Below, piece by piece: positions 1 to 8,684 of a stretch of DNA of 64,000 nucleotides (its first letter is position 1; every line of letters begins with the position of its first letter). Under the pieces are notes generated by a model. That model was not told where the DNA came from and searched no databases. It was given only the letters and a program-made list of their open reading frames with translations. The DNA lies in assembly GCA_965228005.1 (NCBI GenBank), contig CBDDGV010000001.1, positions 496,001-560,000 on the forward strand. The letters run 5' to 3'. Position numbers and translations under genes: made by a program. This DNA comes from JBCCXZ01 sp965228005 (GTDB lineage: Bacteria > Planctomycetota > Planctomycetia > Pirellulales > Lacipirellulaceae).

Positions 1-1371
1 ACTGAACAGCGCGTAGGTGTTGTGAGGCATATGGCAGTTCATGCACTCACTGCCGCTTGAACCCGCCGGGTGGCGTGAGTGGTCGACCACCGCTTCCGTC
101 GATTCAAGGCGTGTGTGGCACCCGGTGCACGCGAGGTTTGTGTCCATGCCGGGCTTCAGTTGGTGATTCGGGTCTCCGTGGTGCATAGTGTGACAGCTTC
201 CGCACGACATCGTGCCCTCCTGATAGCAGGCTGAGGCGCTCATCGCCGTGAACTCACGACCACCGGCCAAGATCGTGCCGTTGTCCCACCAACGCTCGCG
301 GAAGAACGAGCGGTTCCGCTGGAAATCGGCCTCGGCCTCAGCTGTCGCCCTGCCCCGAGGGTGCTGAATCTGGTAGCGAGTTCGCTCGATCGACTCGCCC
401 GGTCGGAAGAGCACCCCCTTGCGGGCGTACTCCATGCCGAACTCGCTCCGCGTGACGAACACGCTGTGGCATTGGCCGCAGATCTCGCTGGACCGTTGGT
501 GGTCCAGGTCGTCTGGGTTGACGATCCCCGTGCCGCTATCACCGCCTATGTGCGAGGCGTACCTCTCAAGCGGGTTGCTGTAACGCTCCACGTGCTCTCG
601 ACCGGGCCCGTGGCAGGCTTCACAGGAGATCCCCAACTCACCAACTTCCGTCGCGAAGCCCGATTGCTGCCCCTCGCCGACGAGCCCAGGGTTTCCGCCG
701 GTGCTGTGGCACCTGATGCAGTGGTGATTCCACTGCGTGATCATGCGGCCTGAATCAGATGGCCGCATGAAGGCTTCCTCGCGCGGTATCCATTGATCCT
801 CCTTTGGGAGGTAGACCAGCGGCAGGGTCTGCAGGAGGTTGCCGTACTTGTCATCACCGGTGACCCAGTACGTTTGGTAGTGGTGGGAACCCGTGGTCAT
901 CACCACCCTGCGCTCGACGCGGGGGATCTTCTCCAGTGGGGTCGGCTTGCCGCCCTGTACGACGTACATCAGCTCCTCGGGGTCCGGCATCTCCGCCCAG
1001 AATTCGTTCCCCTTGCGGAACACCCGATACTCGAGCCCTTCCGACACGATCGTCGAGCCGTCGAATTCGCCCATCACCGTCTCGGGCAGCGCCGCCTGGG
1101 TCATCGTCCGGTGGTACGACTCGTGCCAACTCGCGTACTCACCGGGGTGGCAACGCCGGCATTCGGCCGACGACACGTACTCGTCCCGTCGGTTTCCAGG
1201 GAGCTCGTCGCCGATGGATGCCTGGAATCTGGCCAGCCCCGCGCGTGAGTCTCGGTATGTGTCGAAGCGGGCCCCGCACACAGCCACAATCAACGCTGCC
1301 GAGAGGAAGGCGAAGATCGCCGTTCTCCCGCGGGAGAGCTTCGGCTTGCGGTCGTTGGCAGCAGCACCCAT
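1..1371 (-). CDS. Multihaem cytochrome c (partial, runs off the window)
   Basis: An uninterrupted minus-strand frame of 457 codons runs from an ATG at 1371 to the window edge, so the C-terminus is missing. Residues about 18-34 form a single hydrophobic segment (signal anchor or signal peptide). Seven CXXCH haem motifs are visible: CRRCH near residue 71, then CIRCH, CEACH, CGQCH, CGSCH, CTGCH and CMNCH. The arrangement resembles the cytochrome c554/c-prime-like domain of large planctomycete multihaem proteins, which often continue into TPR repeats. It should act outside the cytoplasmic membrane in electron transfer; the partner cannot be deduced. It lies downstream of the terminator at 1401-1443 and so is probably transcribed separately from the PEP-CTERM gene above it. 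The haem motifs make the family firm; the exact function is unknown. Confidence 0.88.
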   Translation of the reverse strand, partial: MGAAANDRKPKLSRGRTAIFAFLSAALIVAVCGARFDTYRDSRAGLARFQASIGDELPGNRRDEYVSSAECRRCHPGEYASWHESYHRTMTQAALPETVMGEFDGSTIVSEGLEYRVFRKGNEFWAEMPDPEELMYVVQGGKPTPLEKIPRVERRVVMTTGSHHYQTYWVTGDDKYGNLLQTLPLVYLPKEDQWIPREEAFMRPSDSGRMITQWNHHCIRCHSTGGNPGLVGEGQQSGFATEVGELGISCEACHGPGREHVERYSNPLERYASHIGGDSGTGIVNPDDLDHQRSSEICGQCHSVFVTRSEFGMEYARKGVLFRPGESIERTRYQIQHPRGRATAEAEADFQRNRSFFRERWWDNGTILAGGREFTAMSASACYQEGTMSCGSCHTMHHGDPNHQLKPGMDTNLACTGCHTRLESTEAVVDHSRHPAGSSGSECMNCHMPHNTYALFS

Positions 1372-1400
1372 TGGTATCTTCTCGGGGAGTACGGTATGCG

Positions 1401-1443
1401 AAAAAGCGGCCCCGCCGTCAGCAAACTGACAACGGGGCCGCTT
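1401..1443 (-). terminator. Intrinsic terminator of the PEP-CTERM gene
   Basis: A perfect 11-bp inverted repeat (1404-1414 with 1433-1443) encloses a second 5-bp stem (GTCAG/CTGAC). On the minus strand it is followed directly by five T residues (1405-1401). It sits between the stop of the PEP-CTERM gene (1513) and the start of the cytochrome gene (1371), so it should end transcription of the former. Confidence 0.85.
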
Positions 1444-1512
1444 GGTTCACAACTCACCATCCAGACGTGCTGCCCGTCCACTGCGAACGGGTATCTCGTC
1501 ATGGTTCACCAA

Positions 1513-3237
1513 CTAGCTGCGGCGACGCAGGCCCAGCGCGGAAAGGCCCAGCAGCACCAAAGCGGCCGAGGTTGGTTCGGGGATCGTCGACACCCTGATG
1601 TTGTCGATCGCCCACCACCAGTCGTCGCCCCCGATGTACTGGAACGCGTACTGGGCGGTCGTGGCGCCGTCGGGGATCGGGACGTCGACAATCACGGTCT
1701 CGTTGGTGTTGTCGTCCTTGAACAAGCCGTTGTCGTCGTTCGACTGCCAGTTCAGGATGACCTGCGGGCCGTTTCCGTCGCCGAAGTCGACGGTGATCAC
1801 GGCCTCGTTGAGGTCTTCGGCACGCCAGCTGGAGTCGAAAACCAACCGGACCTGACCCCGGCCGTCATCGGGGATGTTCAGCACAGGGGTGGCCATCAGC
1901 GTGTCCATCGGGGCGATGCCGTCCGGATCGTTCAGGTCGTCCCACTCGTCGCCGTCGGCGATCGCGGCGACGCCCGAAGCCTTGTCGAAGTCGCCGCGCC
2001 CCTGACCGGCCACGTCGGCCCAGAAGTCCTTGTCGCTGAAGCTCCAGCCTTCCCACTCGTACACGCCGTCGTCGTTGTTGCCCAGCGGCGGGGTCGGGAT
2101 GTTGGAGTTGTCGACCGTGACGCCAGCCGGCGGCACGTTAGTGAACACGCCCGAAATAGCCGAGGTGTTCGGCTCGCCCTGCTCGGCGGTTACGTTGGTC
2201 GGCAGGAGAGAACGCTGCTCGTTCACGCTGGCGCCGAGGGCGACGCCCTCGAAGTCCTCAGAGAACAGAGAGCCCGGGACGCCCTGCTCTTCAAGGTTGA
2301 TGTTGTCGATGGCCCACCACCAGTCGTTGCCGGCGTTGATCAGGCCAAAGGTGAACTGAACCGAAGCGGCGCCGCTCGGCTTCAACACCGAAGCGAGCTG
2401 AGTTGCGTCGACTTCGTCGTCACGGAAAGTCGGCGAGGCCGGGATGGCGTTCAGCGGGTCGCCCCCATCCGAGTCGTAGATCAACGGGGTCTCGATCGGG
2501 TCGAACACGCCCGGAACCGGAGTGCCGCCTGCGTCAAAGAACTGGGCCCGTACCACGGCGGTTTGGTTGTTGAGTTCAGCAGCCGCACCGGGGCCGCCCG
2601 CATTGGCGTTCAGCGTTGGGTTCTGCTCGTGCTCGTCGTCGAACGCTTCAGGGCGCCAGCTGTCGTTAAACGTCAGGTCGAGGAAGCTGAAGTCCGCAAC
2701 ACCTGTGATGTCGATCAGCGGAGTGCTCAGGCCGGTGTTGTAGTACCCGCCGCCGCGGCCGTCGCCGAGGTCGTCGTACTCATCCGGGTCAGCAACGGCA
2801 ACCGTGCCGGTACCGCCGAGGAAGCCGGAGCGGTCCTGGTCGCCAGCCGCTTCGACCCAGAAGTTCTTGTCTACAAACGACCAACCTTCCCATTCGTCGA
2901 CGCCGTCGGCGGAGATGCCCTGATTCAGAACGCCGGTGTTGCCGATGATCGTGCCAACCGGGGCGCTGGGGTTGTCCAGATCGGTGGCGCCGAAGTTGTC
3001 GAAGCCGTTGTCCACGACCCAGCCCGCCGGGCCGGTCGCCGAGTACACGCCGGCCACCGGGGCAAAATCGGGGGTGCCGGCCTCGACCGTCTCGATTGGG
3101 AAGCCAAGACGCTCGTTCACGCTGTCGCCCAGCGTGACGGACTCGAAGTCCTGGGTGTAGATGTTCGTGATCGCCTGGGCGTTGCCGCTCCAGCAGAGCA
3201 CGGCCGCCAGAGCCGCACCGATGCATCGTACTCTCAT
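1513..3237 (-). CDS. PEP-CTERM protein with two copies of an uncharacterised module
   Basis: A 574-residue exported protein. Residues 1-22 are a signal peptide ending in AQA. The C-terminus has PEP followed by a hydrophobic helix and RRR, the exosortase/PEP-CTERM sorting signal, so the protein is probably processed at the membrane and delivered to the cell surface. The body is an internal duplication: an EDFE/QDFE...G...VNE start, a W-rich GWSF block, an ADPDE/ADGDE block with DD, a DSW block and a closing DxWWWAIDNI occur at about residues 27-310 and again at about 323-550. A third copy is in the second half of the protein at 8671-11457. The function is unknown; the fold is probably a beta-sandwich. 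The sorting signal is certain, the function is not. Confidence 0.85.
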   Translation of the reverse strand: MRVRCIGAALAAVLCWSGNAQAITNIYTQDFESVTLGDSVNERLGFPIETVEAGTPDFAPVAGVYSATGPAGWVVDNGFDNFGATDLDNPSAPVGTIIGNTGVLNQGISADGVDEWEGWSFVDKNFWVEAAGDQDRSGFLGGTGTVAVADPDEYDDLGDGRGGGYYNTGLSTPLIDITGVADFSFLDLTFNDSWRPEAFDDEHEQNPTLNANAGGPGAAAELNNQTAVVRAQFFDAGGTPVPGVFDPIETPLIYDSDGGDPLNAIPASPTFRDDEVDATQLASVLKPSGAASVQFTFGLINAGNDWWWAIDNINLEEQGVPGSLFSEDFEGVALGASVNEQRSLLPTNVTAEQGEPNTSAISGVFTNVPPAGVTVDNSNIPTPPLGNNDDGVYEWEGWSFSDKDFWADVAGQGRGDFDKASGVAAIADGDEWDDLNDPDGIAPMDTLMATPVLNIPDDGRGQVRLVFDSSWRAEDLNEAVITVDFGDGNGPQVILNWQSNDDNGLFKDDNTNETVIVDVPIPDGATTAQYAFQYIGGDDWWWAIDNIRVSTIPEPTSAALVLLGLSALGLRRRS

Positions 3238-3481
3238 AAGTACATACCCTCTCAGAGATGCGCGTTGATGGAGGCCGAGTGGGTCCCGGCCCGACGGCAG
3301 TGTTCTAAGAACGCAATGTGAAGAATCCGCCCGATCTCGCTGATCGAAAGCGCAGATGTTTAGGCGCTATGCGTCCTACGATGACGCTTCTTTGTTGAGC
3401 TTCCGTTAAGCCGCCAAGAAGAACCTGCGCACTCAGGCGCACGGCGTGCGCTCAGAGGCAAGCGCTGGCTCGATACTGCAG

Positions 3482-4309
3482 TTAGGAACTGGCGACGCAA
3501 GAAAGCTGGGCGTTGACCTCTTCGATCAGCGCAGGTAGTTCCGCAATCGAGTCGATCACGGCGTGGGCGCCGGCGTCGATAAGGATCGATCTCGCATCGC
3601 GAACGGCTCTCTCTTGTTGCTCGGCACTGAGAGCCTCGAACTCATCCGCGTCGCACCCCACCAGATTGCCGGTACCCGCAACCCCCACGCTCCAAGCCCC
3701 GGCACGGAGGCCCGCCTGAACGCCTACGGTCGTGTCGTCGACCTTCACCACCGCGGCCGGAGGGTACACGCCAAGCAAACGCATGGCCTCGAAGCACATC
3801 CAGGGTTGGGGGCGCCCCGGCGAGATGTCCGAAGCAGTAACGACCGCCACAGGCCGATAGCCCTGCTCGGCGGCGAGCGGTTCGAGCAAGTCCATGAGTT
3901 CCCGCGTGTAGCCCGTCGTCGAGCCGATGCGGATGCCGTTGCTCTCGCAGTAGGCGATGGCTTCTTCCGCCCCGGGGATCAGTTTGCTGTGCCGTTCGAG
4001 CAGCTCGCCCTGCAGCGGGAGGAAGCACTCGTAGACCGCATCGATCGCTGTATCACCCGCTGTGCCGACTACGGTTCCCCAACGTTGGGCGACATCCTCA
4101 AGTTCCAGGATCGCGCGGATATGGTCCCGCTTGGCCATACCCATTGGCCCGCGGGCCTGGGCGTTTGAGACAGGAACGCCGAACGATTCGAATGCCGCTC
4201 GCACAGCGGCCACCGGCGCCGTGCTTCCGAAGTCGAGGACCGTACCGGCCCAGTCCAGGATGACTGCGCGGATTGGCCCGGAATAATCGCTTCTGTCTAT
4301 GGTCAGCAA
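3482..4309 (-). CDS. phnX: Phosphonoacetaldehyde hydrolase (phosphonatase)
   Basis: HAD-superfamily enzyme that hydrolyses phosphonoacetaldehyde to acetaldehyde and phosphate. The nucleophile motif DWAGT is at residues 19-23 and the Schiff-base lysine is in MGMAK (Lys60); the 41-residue spacing equals that of characterised PhnX (Asp12/Lys53). The STTGYT and GRPQPWMC blocks and the KVDDT metal-binding segment are also present. The reading frame extends upstream to 4450, but that would overlap the previous gene by about 90 bases. A TTG at 4309 preceded by GAGGTGG gives 275 residues, the family's normal length, so I prefer it. It is the last gene of a three-gene operon with an FAD oxidoreductase and an HD protein. 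No AEP transaminase (PhnW) is present nearby. Confidence 0.9.
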   Translation of the reverse strand: MLTIDRSDYSGPIRAVILDWAGTVLDFGSTAPVAAVRAAFESFGVPVSNAQARGPMGMAKRDHIRAILELEDVAQRWGTVVGTAGDTAIDAVYECFLPLQGELLERHSKLIPGAEEAIAYCESNGIRIGSTTGYTRELMDLLEPLAAEQGYRPVAVVTASDISPGRPQPWMCFEAMRLLGVYPPAAVVKVDDTTVGVQAGLRAGAWSVGVAGTGNLVGCDADEFEALSAEQQERAVRDARSILIDAGAHAVIDSIAELPALIEEVNAQLSCVASS

Positions 4310-4356
4310 AGCAACCACCTCAGTGTGAAACGCGCGTCCTAGCGTCAGCCCAACAG

Positions 4357-5559
4357 TCAGATCCGATCCGCATCCGCGACCGACCCCGCAGCGGCCGCCA
4401 CTCTCTCGAAACGTTCTTCGGCCAATCCGAACGACATCGTCATTCCGCATCCGCCTGAGGCCACAACCACGCGCACACCCGGTTCAGGCTCGTGCTCAAG
4501 TTCGGTGCAGTTCGGCCGCTTGGGGTACACGCCGTGCCACCGGCGCGTGATGGTCCAGTCCGGGACTTCGACGATCTGTTGCAACTCACGCAGGATCAGC
4601 TCGTCGATCAACTCCTGGTCGAACGGCGACGGGTCGTCGCTGTACTCGTGCGAGTCGCCCAAGATCAGCTCTCCCTGCTCGTTCTGGCTGACCATGACGT
4701 GCACACCGTACTCATCGAGCTCAGGGGTCTCTTCGGCGACTCGTTGCTTGAGTCTCCCCAGCGAACCGCACACGCCGAACGACTCGTAATGCCTGAGGGT
4801 GAGCCCGCCGGCTATCATCGGGCCTAGATCCCAACCCTTGGGCTGCGGCGCCGTCGCAAGCATCTGCAACTTACACAGCTTGAAACCCGCTCGACGATAC
4901 AGATCGGGGTAGAGTCTTCGGAAGTCAGAGCCTGCCGCAACCACGACCCGCGATGCGCGGGACATGCTGCCGTCCGAAGCCCGGATCACCCGCCCGGCGA
5001 CGCTCTCGACGGTTACCCCGAAACGAAAACGGACTCCGTACTTGCTCTCAAGCCAGCGGGGCATTTCCCGGATCACCACTCGCGGGTTCACGCCGACCTC
5101 GGTCGGGCTCCAGAGGGCGCCCAAAACCGCATCTCGCCGCACCGCCGGTGACTTGGCCGCCGCGGCCTCTGGCGAAAGCAGTTCGCAGTCGTACCCGAGT
5201 TCCCCCGAGGCCTCGGCAAACTCACGGATCACGGCCAGCTCGTCTTCCCGGTAGGCGAGGTGCAAAGACCCGCAACGCCGGTGCGGCAGACCTGCGTCGG
5301 CCAGAAACTCCAACCACAAGCCGCGACTCAACAGGGCCGCGCGGTGCAGGGGGCCATTCGGTTGGCCGATCGGCCAAACCATCCCGAAGTTTCGTACCGA
5401 CGCTCCTACGCAGTGGCTGTCTCGCTCGAATACGGTAACGCGGAAGCCGCGCTTCGCCGCGGCCCAGGCCTGGGCCAAGCCCACGACCCCCGCGCCAACG
5501 ACCGCTAGGCTGCCGTTGGCTGCTCCGTTCTCCAAGCCCAAGGGCTCGTCTAGGCTCAT
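4357..5559 (-). CDS. FAD-dependent oxidoreductase of phosphonate operons (TIGR03364-like)
   Basis: A 400-residue DAO/glycine-oxidase-family flavoprotein. The dinucleotide-binding motif VVGAGVVGLA is at residues 20-29, followed by an ERD acidic end of strand two; the C-terminus has the VVVASGGCGMTMS flavin-contact block. TIGR03364 members are known for synteny with PhnX-like hydrolases. Related enzymes have been reported to oxidise aminoethylphosphonate or its N-methylated forms to phosphonoacetaldehyde, which would feed PhnX directly and explain why no PhnW transaminase is here. Its ATG overlaps the stop of the upstream HD gene (ATGA), indicating translational coupling. The family is secure; the substrate is inferred from context. 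Confidence 0.85.
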   Translation of the reverse strand: MSLDEPLGLENGAANGSLAVVGAGVVGLAQAWAAAKRGFRVTVFERDSHCVGASVRNFGMVWPIGQPNGPLHRAALLSRGLWLEFLADAGLPHRRCGSLHLAYREDELAVIREFAEASGELGYDCELLSPEAAAAKSPAVRRDAVLGALWSPTEVGVNPRVVIREMPRWLESKYGVRFRFGVTVESVAGRVIRASDGSMSRASRVVVAAGSDFRRLYPDLYRRAGFKLCKLQMLATAPQPKGWDLGPMIAGGLTLRHYESFGVCGSLGRLKQRVAEETPELDEYGVHVMVSQNEQGELILGDSHEYSDDPSPFDQELIDELILRELQQIVEVPDWTITRRWHGVYPKRPNCTELEHEPEPGVRVVVASGGCGMTMSFGLAEERFERVAAAAGSVADADRI

Positions 5560-6167
5560 CCGTCAGATCCTACCCCGTCAGAGAGCTCGACGCACGCGGC
5601 GACCGCCTCCAGGAAGTGCTCCAAGCCGGGGGTTTCGAGGCCCTCGATCTTAGCGCGGTCGTCGTACCGCCGCACCGCGACGATCTGCTCAAAGAGCGGG
5701 TGCGACTCGAACTGGCGGACCTGCTGTTCGTTCAGGTTGCCCCCCTGCAACTCCAGGCTCTGAATCGACGGGGCGCTCAAGACGCTACGGTAAGTCTCGT
5801 CTACGGTACAGAGGTACCGCTTGGCCTCGACATGCAACCGGATCGGCTCGGTGACCGTCTGCGGGAACAGCCCAACAAGCCAACGGTCGGCCAGCTCTTC
5901 GTGGACGTCGTCGATACCCCGGTCCGGGGCATCGTTGTCTAGGTCGTGCAGAAGGTGCCCGATGTCGTGCAGCAACGCGGCGGTGACCGTCTCCGGAGCA
6001 GCCCCGTCCGCCTCCGCCATCGCGGCGGCCTGCAGGGCGTGCTCCATTTGACTAACCGCTTCGCCGCCGTATTGAGAGTCGCCGCGACTCTGGAACAGCT
6101 GACGGACACAGTCGACCACCTGATCGGCGGTCTCGGGACGGGTATCGGCGGGTCGGGCTGGTTCCAT
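5556..6167 (-). CDS. HD-domain oxygenase-like protein of phosphonate operons (PhnZ-like)
   Basis: A 203-residue HDIG-type protein. It shows the QYGGEAVSQMEHA segment (Tyr/Glu lid residues and first His of PhnZ-like enzymes) and LLHDIGHLL carrying the HD pair, with a further His in RLHVEAKRYL. PhnZ is a mixed-valence di-iron oxygenase that cleaves 2-amino-1-hydroxyethylphosphonate to glycine and phosphate. The hydroxylase PhnY that normally supplies that substrate is not in the window. The frame could start at a GTG at 6242, but the ATG at 6167 gives the usual PhnZ length. First gene of the phosphonate operon. Confidence 0.82.
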   Translation of the reverse strand: MEPARPADTRPETADQVVDCVRQLFQSRGDSQYGGEAVSQMEHALQAAAMAEADGAAPETVTAALLHDIGHLLHDLDNDAPDRGIDDVHEELADRWLVGLFPQTVTEPIRLHVEAKRYLCTVDETYRSVLSAPSIQSLELQGGNLNEQQVRQFESHPLFEQIVAVRRYDDRAKIEGLETPGLEHFLEAVAACVELSDGVGSDG

Positions 6168-6459
6168 CTTCTCTGAGCCGTAAGTCTGCTCGGCCGGGCA
6201 TAGACCTGCCGAATCTTGGATATTGGTTGCTTCGGGGTACACCCTCGTTACGTGCGTTGCACTCTATCAGCAAGACCCTCAAGCTGCAGACCCGAGAGCG
6301 CAAACCGCTGGACGAATTGCGCCTATCCATCGCGGGCTGAACCTTCCCGCGAAGATCACCTACCGGTAGCATCATGGCTCTCGACCGGGGACGCGTCTGT
6401 AGCAAAACCGCACAACAAGCGACCGGAAGCTGCGGTCTGACCGCGAATGTTACCGCCGC

Positions 6460-7842
6460 ATGAAATGTCAGCCAAGCCGACTGAAGAGCTACTTGAGCAA
6501 CTGCCATCCGGCAGTGTTCAACGCCTACGCGATGGCGGTCGCGTTTCTGGTCTATTTCTGTATGTACGCGTTCCGTAAGCCGTTCGCCGCCGGGACCTAC
6601 GACGGCCTCGCGCTGCTCGGCACCAGCCTCGACTTGAAGACCGCGTTCATCATCTCACAGATTTTCGGCTACGCACTCTCCAAATACCTGGGCGTGAAGT
6701 TCTGCCCGGAGGTCTCCCGAAGTCGCCGTGCCTTGTTGCTGTTCGGTCTTGTGATGTTTGCCGAAGCGGCACTCGTTGCGTTCGCCTTGTTGCCCCCTGC
6801 CTGGAAGGTGCTGGCGATCTTCTTCAATGGGCTTCCCTTGGGCATGATCTGGGGGCTGGTCGTCTGGTTCCTCGAAGGACGACGCACTTCGGAGTTCCTA
6901 CTCGCCGGTCTCAGTTGCTCGTTCATCGTCGCCAGCGGCGTGGTCAAGGGCATCGGAGTGGCGTTGATCGAGGGACAGCCACTGTTCGGTCCGTGGCTGC
7001 CGTGGACCCTGCCGCCCGTGCCGGAGTTTTGGATGCCCGCCGCCGTGGGCGCGTTCTTCGCACTCCCTCTTGGGCTGTTCGTGTGGATGCTCGACCAGCT
7101 CCCGGACCCCAGCCCGGAAGACATCCGGCTGCGTTCCGCCCGGCGGACGATGTCCATCGGCGACCGTGTCGAGTTTGTCAAACGTTACCTCCCTGGCCTG
7201 CTCGCGTTGGTTATCGCCTACGTGATGCTGACAGCCTTCCGCGACTTCCGAGACAATTACCAGGTCGAAGTACTGAAGGAGATGCAGGTCGACGCCGATC
7301 AGATCTCGGGAGCGGTCACGCGCATGGAGACCAAGATCGCCTTCAGTGTGCTCGCCGTGATGGCCGCCGTCTACTTCATCCGCGACAACGGCCGGGCCCT
7401 GCTCGCTATCCTGGCGGTCATCGGCGGCGGCCTGCTGCTGATGGGCGCCGCTACGCTGCTCCGGCAGCAGGGCGTCATCGACGCTTACCGCTGGCTGATG
7501 CTCCTCGGCCTCGGGGCATATCTAGCCTACGTGCCGTACAACACTGTGCTCTTCGATCGGTTTATGGCCTCGACCCGCGCTATCGGCACGGCCGTGTTCG
7601 CAATCTACGTTGCCGACGCCCTGGGTTACACAGGGAGTGTGGTCGTCCTGCTCTTCAGCGACTTGGCCGTCGGCGACTTGTCGCGGCTGAGGTTCTTGGA
7701 GGGCTTCTCCTACGCCGTCTCCTTCGTTGGCGCCGGCCTCATCGCCTGCTCCGCTTTGTTCCTCATCACACGCACGTCGACCGAAGCGCCGGCACTAGAA
7801 TCGACCGCCGATGCGGCCGAGCCGGCAAAGGGTGTTCCTTAA
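6460..7842 (+). CDS. MFS transporter, DUF5690/organophosphate-carrier-like
   Basis: A 460-residue integral membrane protein with about 12 hydrophobic segments. The N-terminal YAFRKPFAAGTY block resembles the first helix region of GlpT/UhpT-type organophosphate:phosphate antiporters and is typical of DUF5690 proteins. It is transcribed divergently from the phosphonate operon across a 290-bp shared upstream region, which suggests that it imports the phosphonate or another phosphorylated substrate. Substrate assignment is inference; the transporter fold is clear. Confidence 0.8.
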   Translation: MKCQPSRLKSYLSNCHPAVFNAYAMAVAFLVYFCMYAFRKPFAAGTYDGLALLGTSLDLKTAFIISQIFGYALSKYLGVKFCPEVSRSRRALLLFGLVMFAEAALVAFALLPPAWKVLAIFFNGLPLGMIWGLVVWFLEGRRTSEFLLAGLSCSFIVASGVVKGIGVALIEGQPLFGPWLPWTLPPVPEFWMPAAVGAFFALPLGLFVWMLDQLPDPSPEDIRLRSARRTMSIGDRVEFVKRYLPGLLALVIAYVMLTAFRDFRDNYQVEVLKEMQVDADQISGAVTRMETKIAFSVLAVMAAVYFIRDNGRALLAILAVIGGGLLLMGAATLLRQQGVIDAYRWLMLLGLGAYLAYVPYNTVLFDRFMASTRAIGTAVFAIYVADALGYTGSVVVLLFSDLAVGDLSRLRFLEGFSYAVSFVGAGLIACSALFLITRTSTEAPALESTADAAEPAKGVP

Positions 7843-8684
7843 TCTGCAACGCCCCGATCACGCGCGTCCGCTTCGTGCCTGAGGGACCATTCGCTGAAAG
7901 AGTCTAAGTCGTCGACGCCGATCGTATCGACCCCGGCTCGTCGGAGTTCTCTCCAAACCGCGGGGTCGTCGGGCGTTGCCCAGAATCTCAACCGTGCTCC
8001 CTTATCGTGGACGCGCCGGACTGTGTCTCGTAGAGCTTGTCTCTCGGATTCTGGGAAGGGCCCGCTGCCCGCCCAGGTGAAGTGGCTTGGCCAATGGTCG
8101 CTTACAAGCGGCATCCACTCGGCAGACGCTTCGCCGAACTCGCTGAGCCTTCCGTCGATGCCGGCCAGCCGAAGCGACTCCTCGCGGACAGTGGTCATCG
8201 GACGGTTGCCGCTGATCACCACGTCCACCGCCCGCGTGACTTGCTCGCCGTCGGAATACTCTGTCAGTATGGGCTGGTACTCCAGGAGCTGCTTCCGGAG
8301 GGTGCGGTAGGTTGACTCTGCCTCACTCTTGATGTCGATCAAGAGAGTCAGCGGTTCACCGTTGCCGTAAACACTCCCGCCGTTCGCTTTGGTGCGTTCC
8401 AGGAGCGGGTTGAGGTACAGCCGACGCAACGTCCGCCCGGGTTTGAGCTCATGCAGAGCATGCCCCACCAAGAGCTCGTCCCCTACCAGGAATACGTCGA
8501 CCTCGATGCTGGCGAAACCAAGCTCCAAAGCGTCCAGCAGCGGTCGTTTGTGGTAGTAGTCGTTGTGCGCGTGACCACTCGCCAAGTAGACGGGGGGTGC
8601 GGCCCGCGCCGCGGCGGCCTGCCACGCCACGAGAATCAAAAGTAACCACGTGAGTCGAAGGTAGCAGGAATCAATCGGATGCAA
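7839..8684 (-). CDS. Exported GDPD/PI-PLC-superfamily phosphodiesterase
   Basis: About 281 residues. After a hydrophobic signal sequence ending in AAARA, the mature part begins with SGHAHNDY, the hallmark of the uncharacterised GDPD/PI-PLC-like subgroup, followed by IEVDV (metal ligands) and GHALHEL. The product should cleave glycerophosphodiesters or related phosphodiesters outside the cytoplasm. The open frame extends to 8885, but that part lies inside the upstream gene; I choose the TTG at 8684, which overlaps the end of the upstream gene by 14 bases and suggests translational coupling. The 3' end overlaps the convergent MFS gene by 4 bases. Confidence 0.8.
   Translation of the reverse strand: MHPIDSCYLRLTWLLLILVAWQAAAARAAPPVYLASGHAHNDYYHKRPLLDALELGFASIEVDVFLVGDELLVGHALHELKPGRTLRRLYLNPLLERTKANGGSVYGNGEPLTLLIDIKSEAESTYRTLRKQLLEYQPILTEYSDGEQVTRAVDVVISGNRPMTTVREESLRLAGIDGRLSEFGEASAEWMPLVSDHWPSHFTWAGSGPFPESERQALRDTVRRVHDKGARLRFWATPDDPAVWRELRRAGVDTIGVDDLDSFSEWSLRHEADARDRGVAD

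Noticed and set aside
361..1598. Plus-strand open frames opposite the cytochrome gene
   Set aside because: The minus strand carries seven CXXCH motifs in one frame; the plus-strand frames overlap each other and show no domain.
1396..3321. Long plus-strand open frame (641 codons) opposite the PEP-CTERM gene
   Set aside because: It lies antisense to a gene with a clear signal peptide and sorting tail; its translation has no motif and reflects the GC-rich codon pattern of the other strand.
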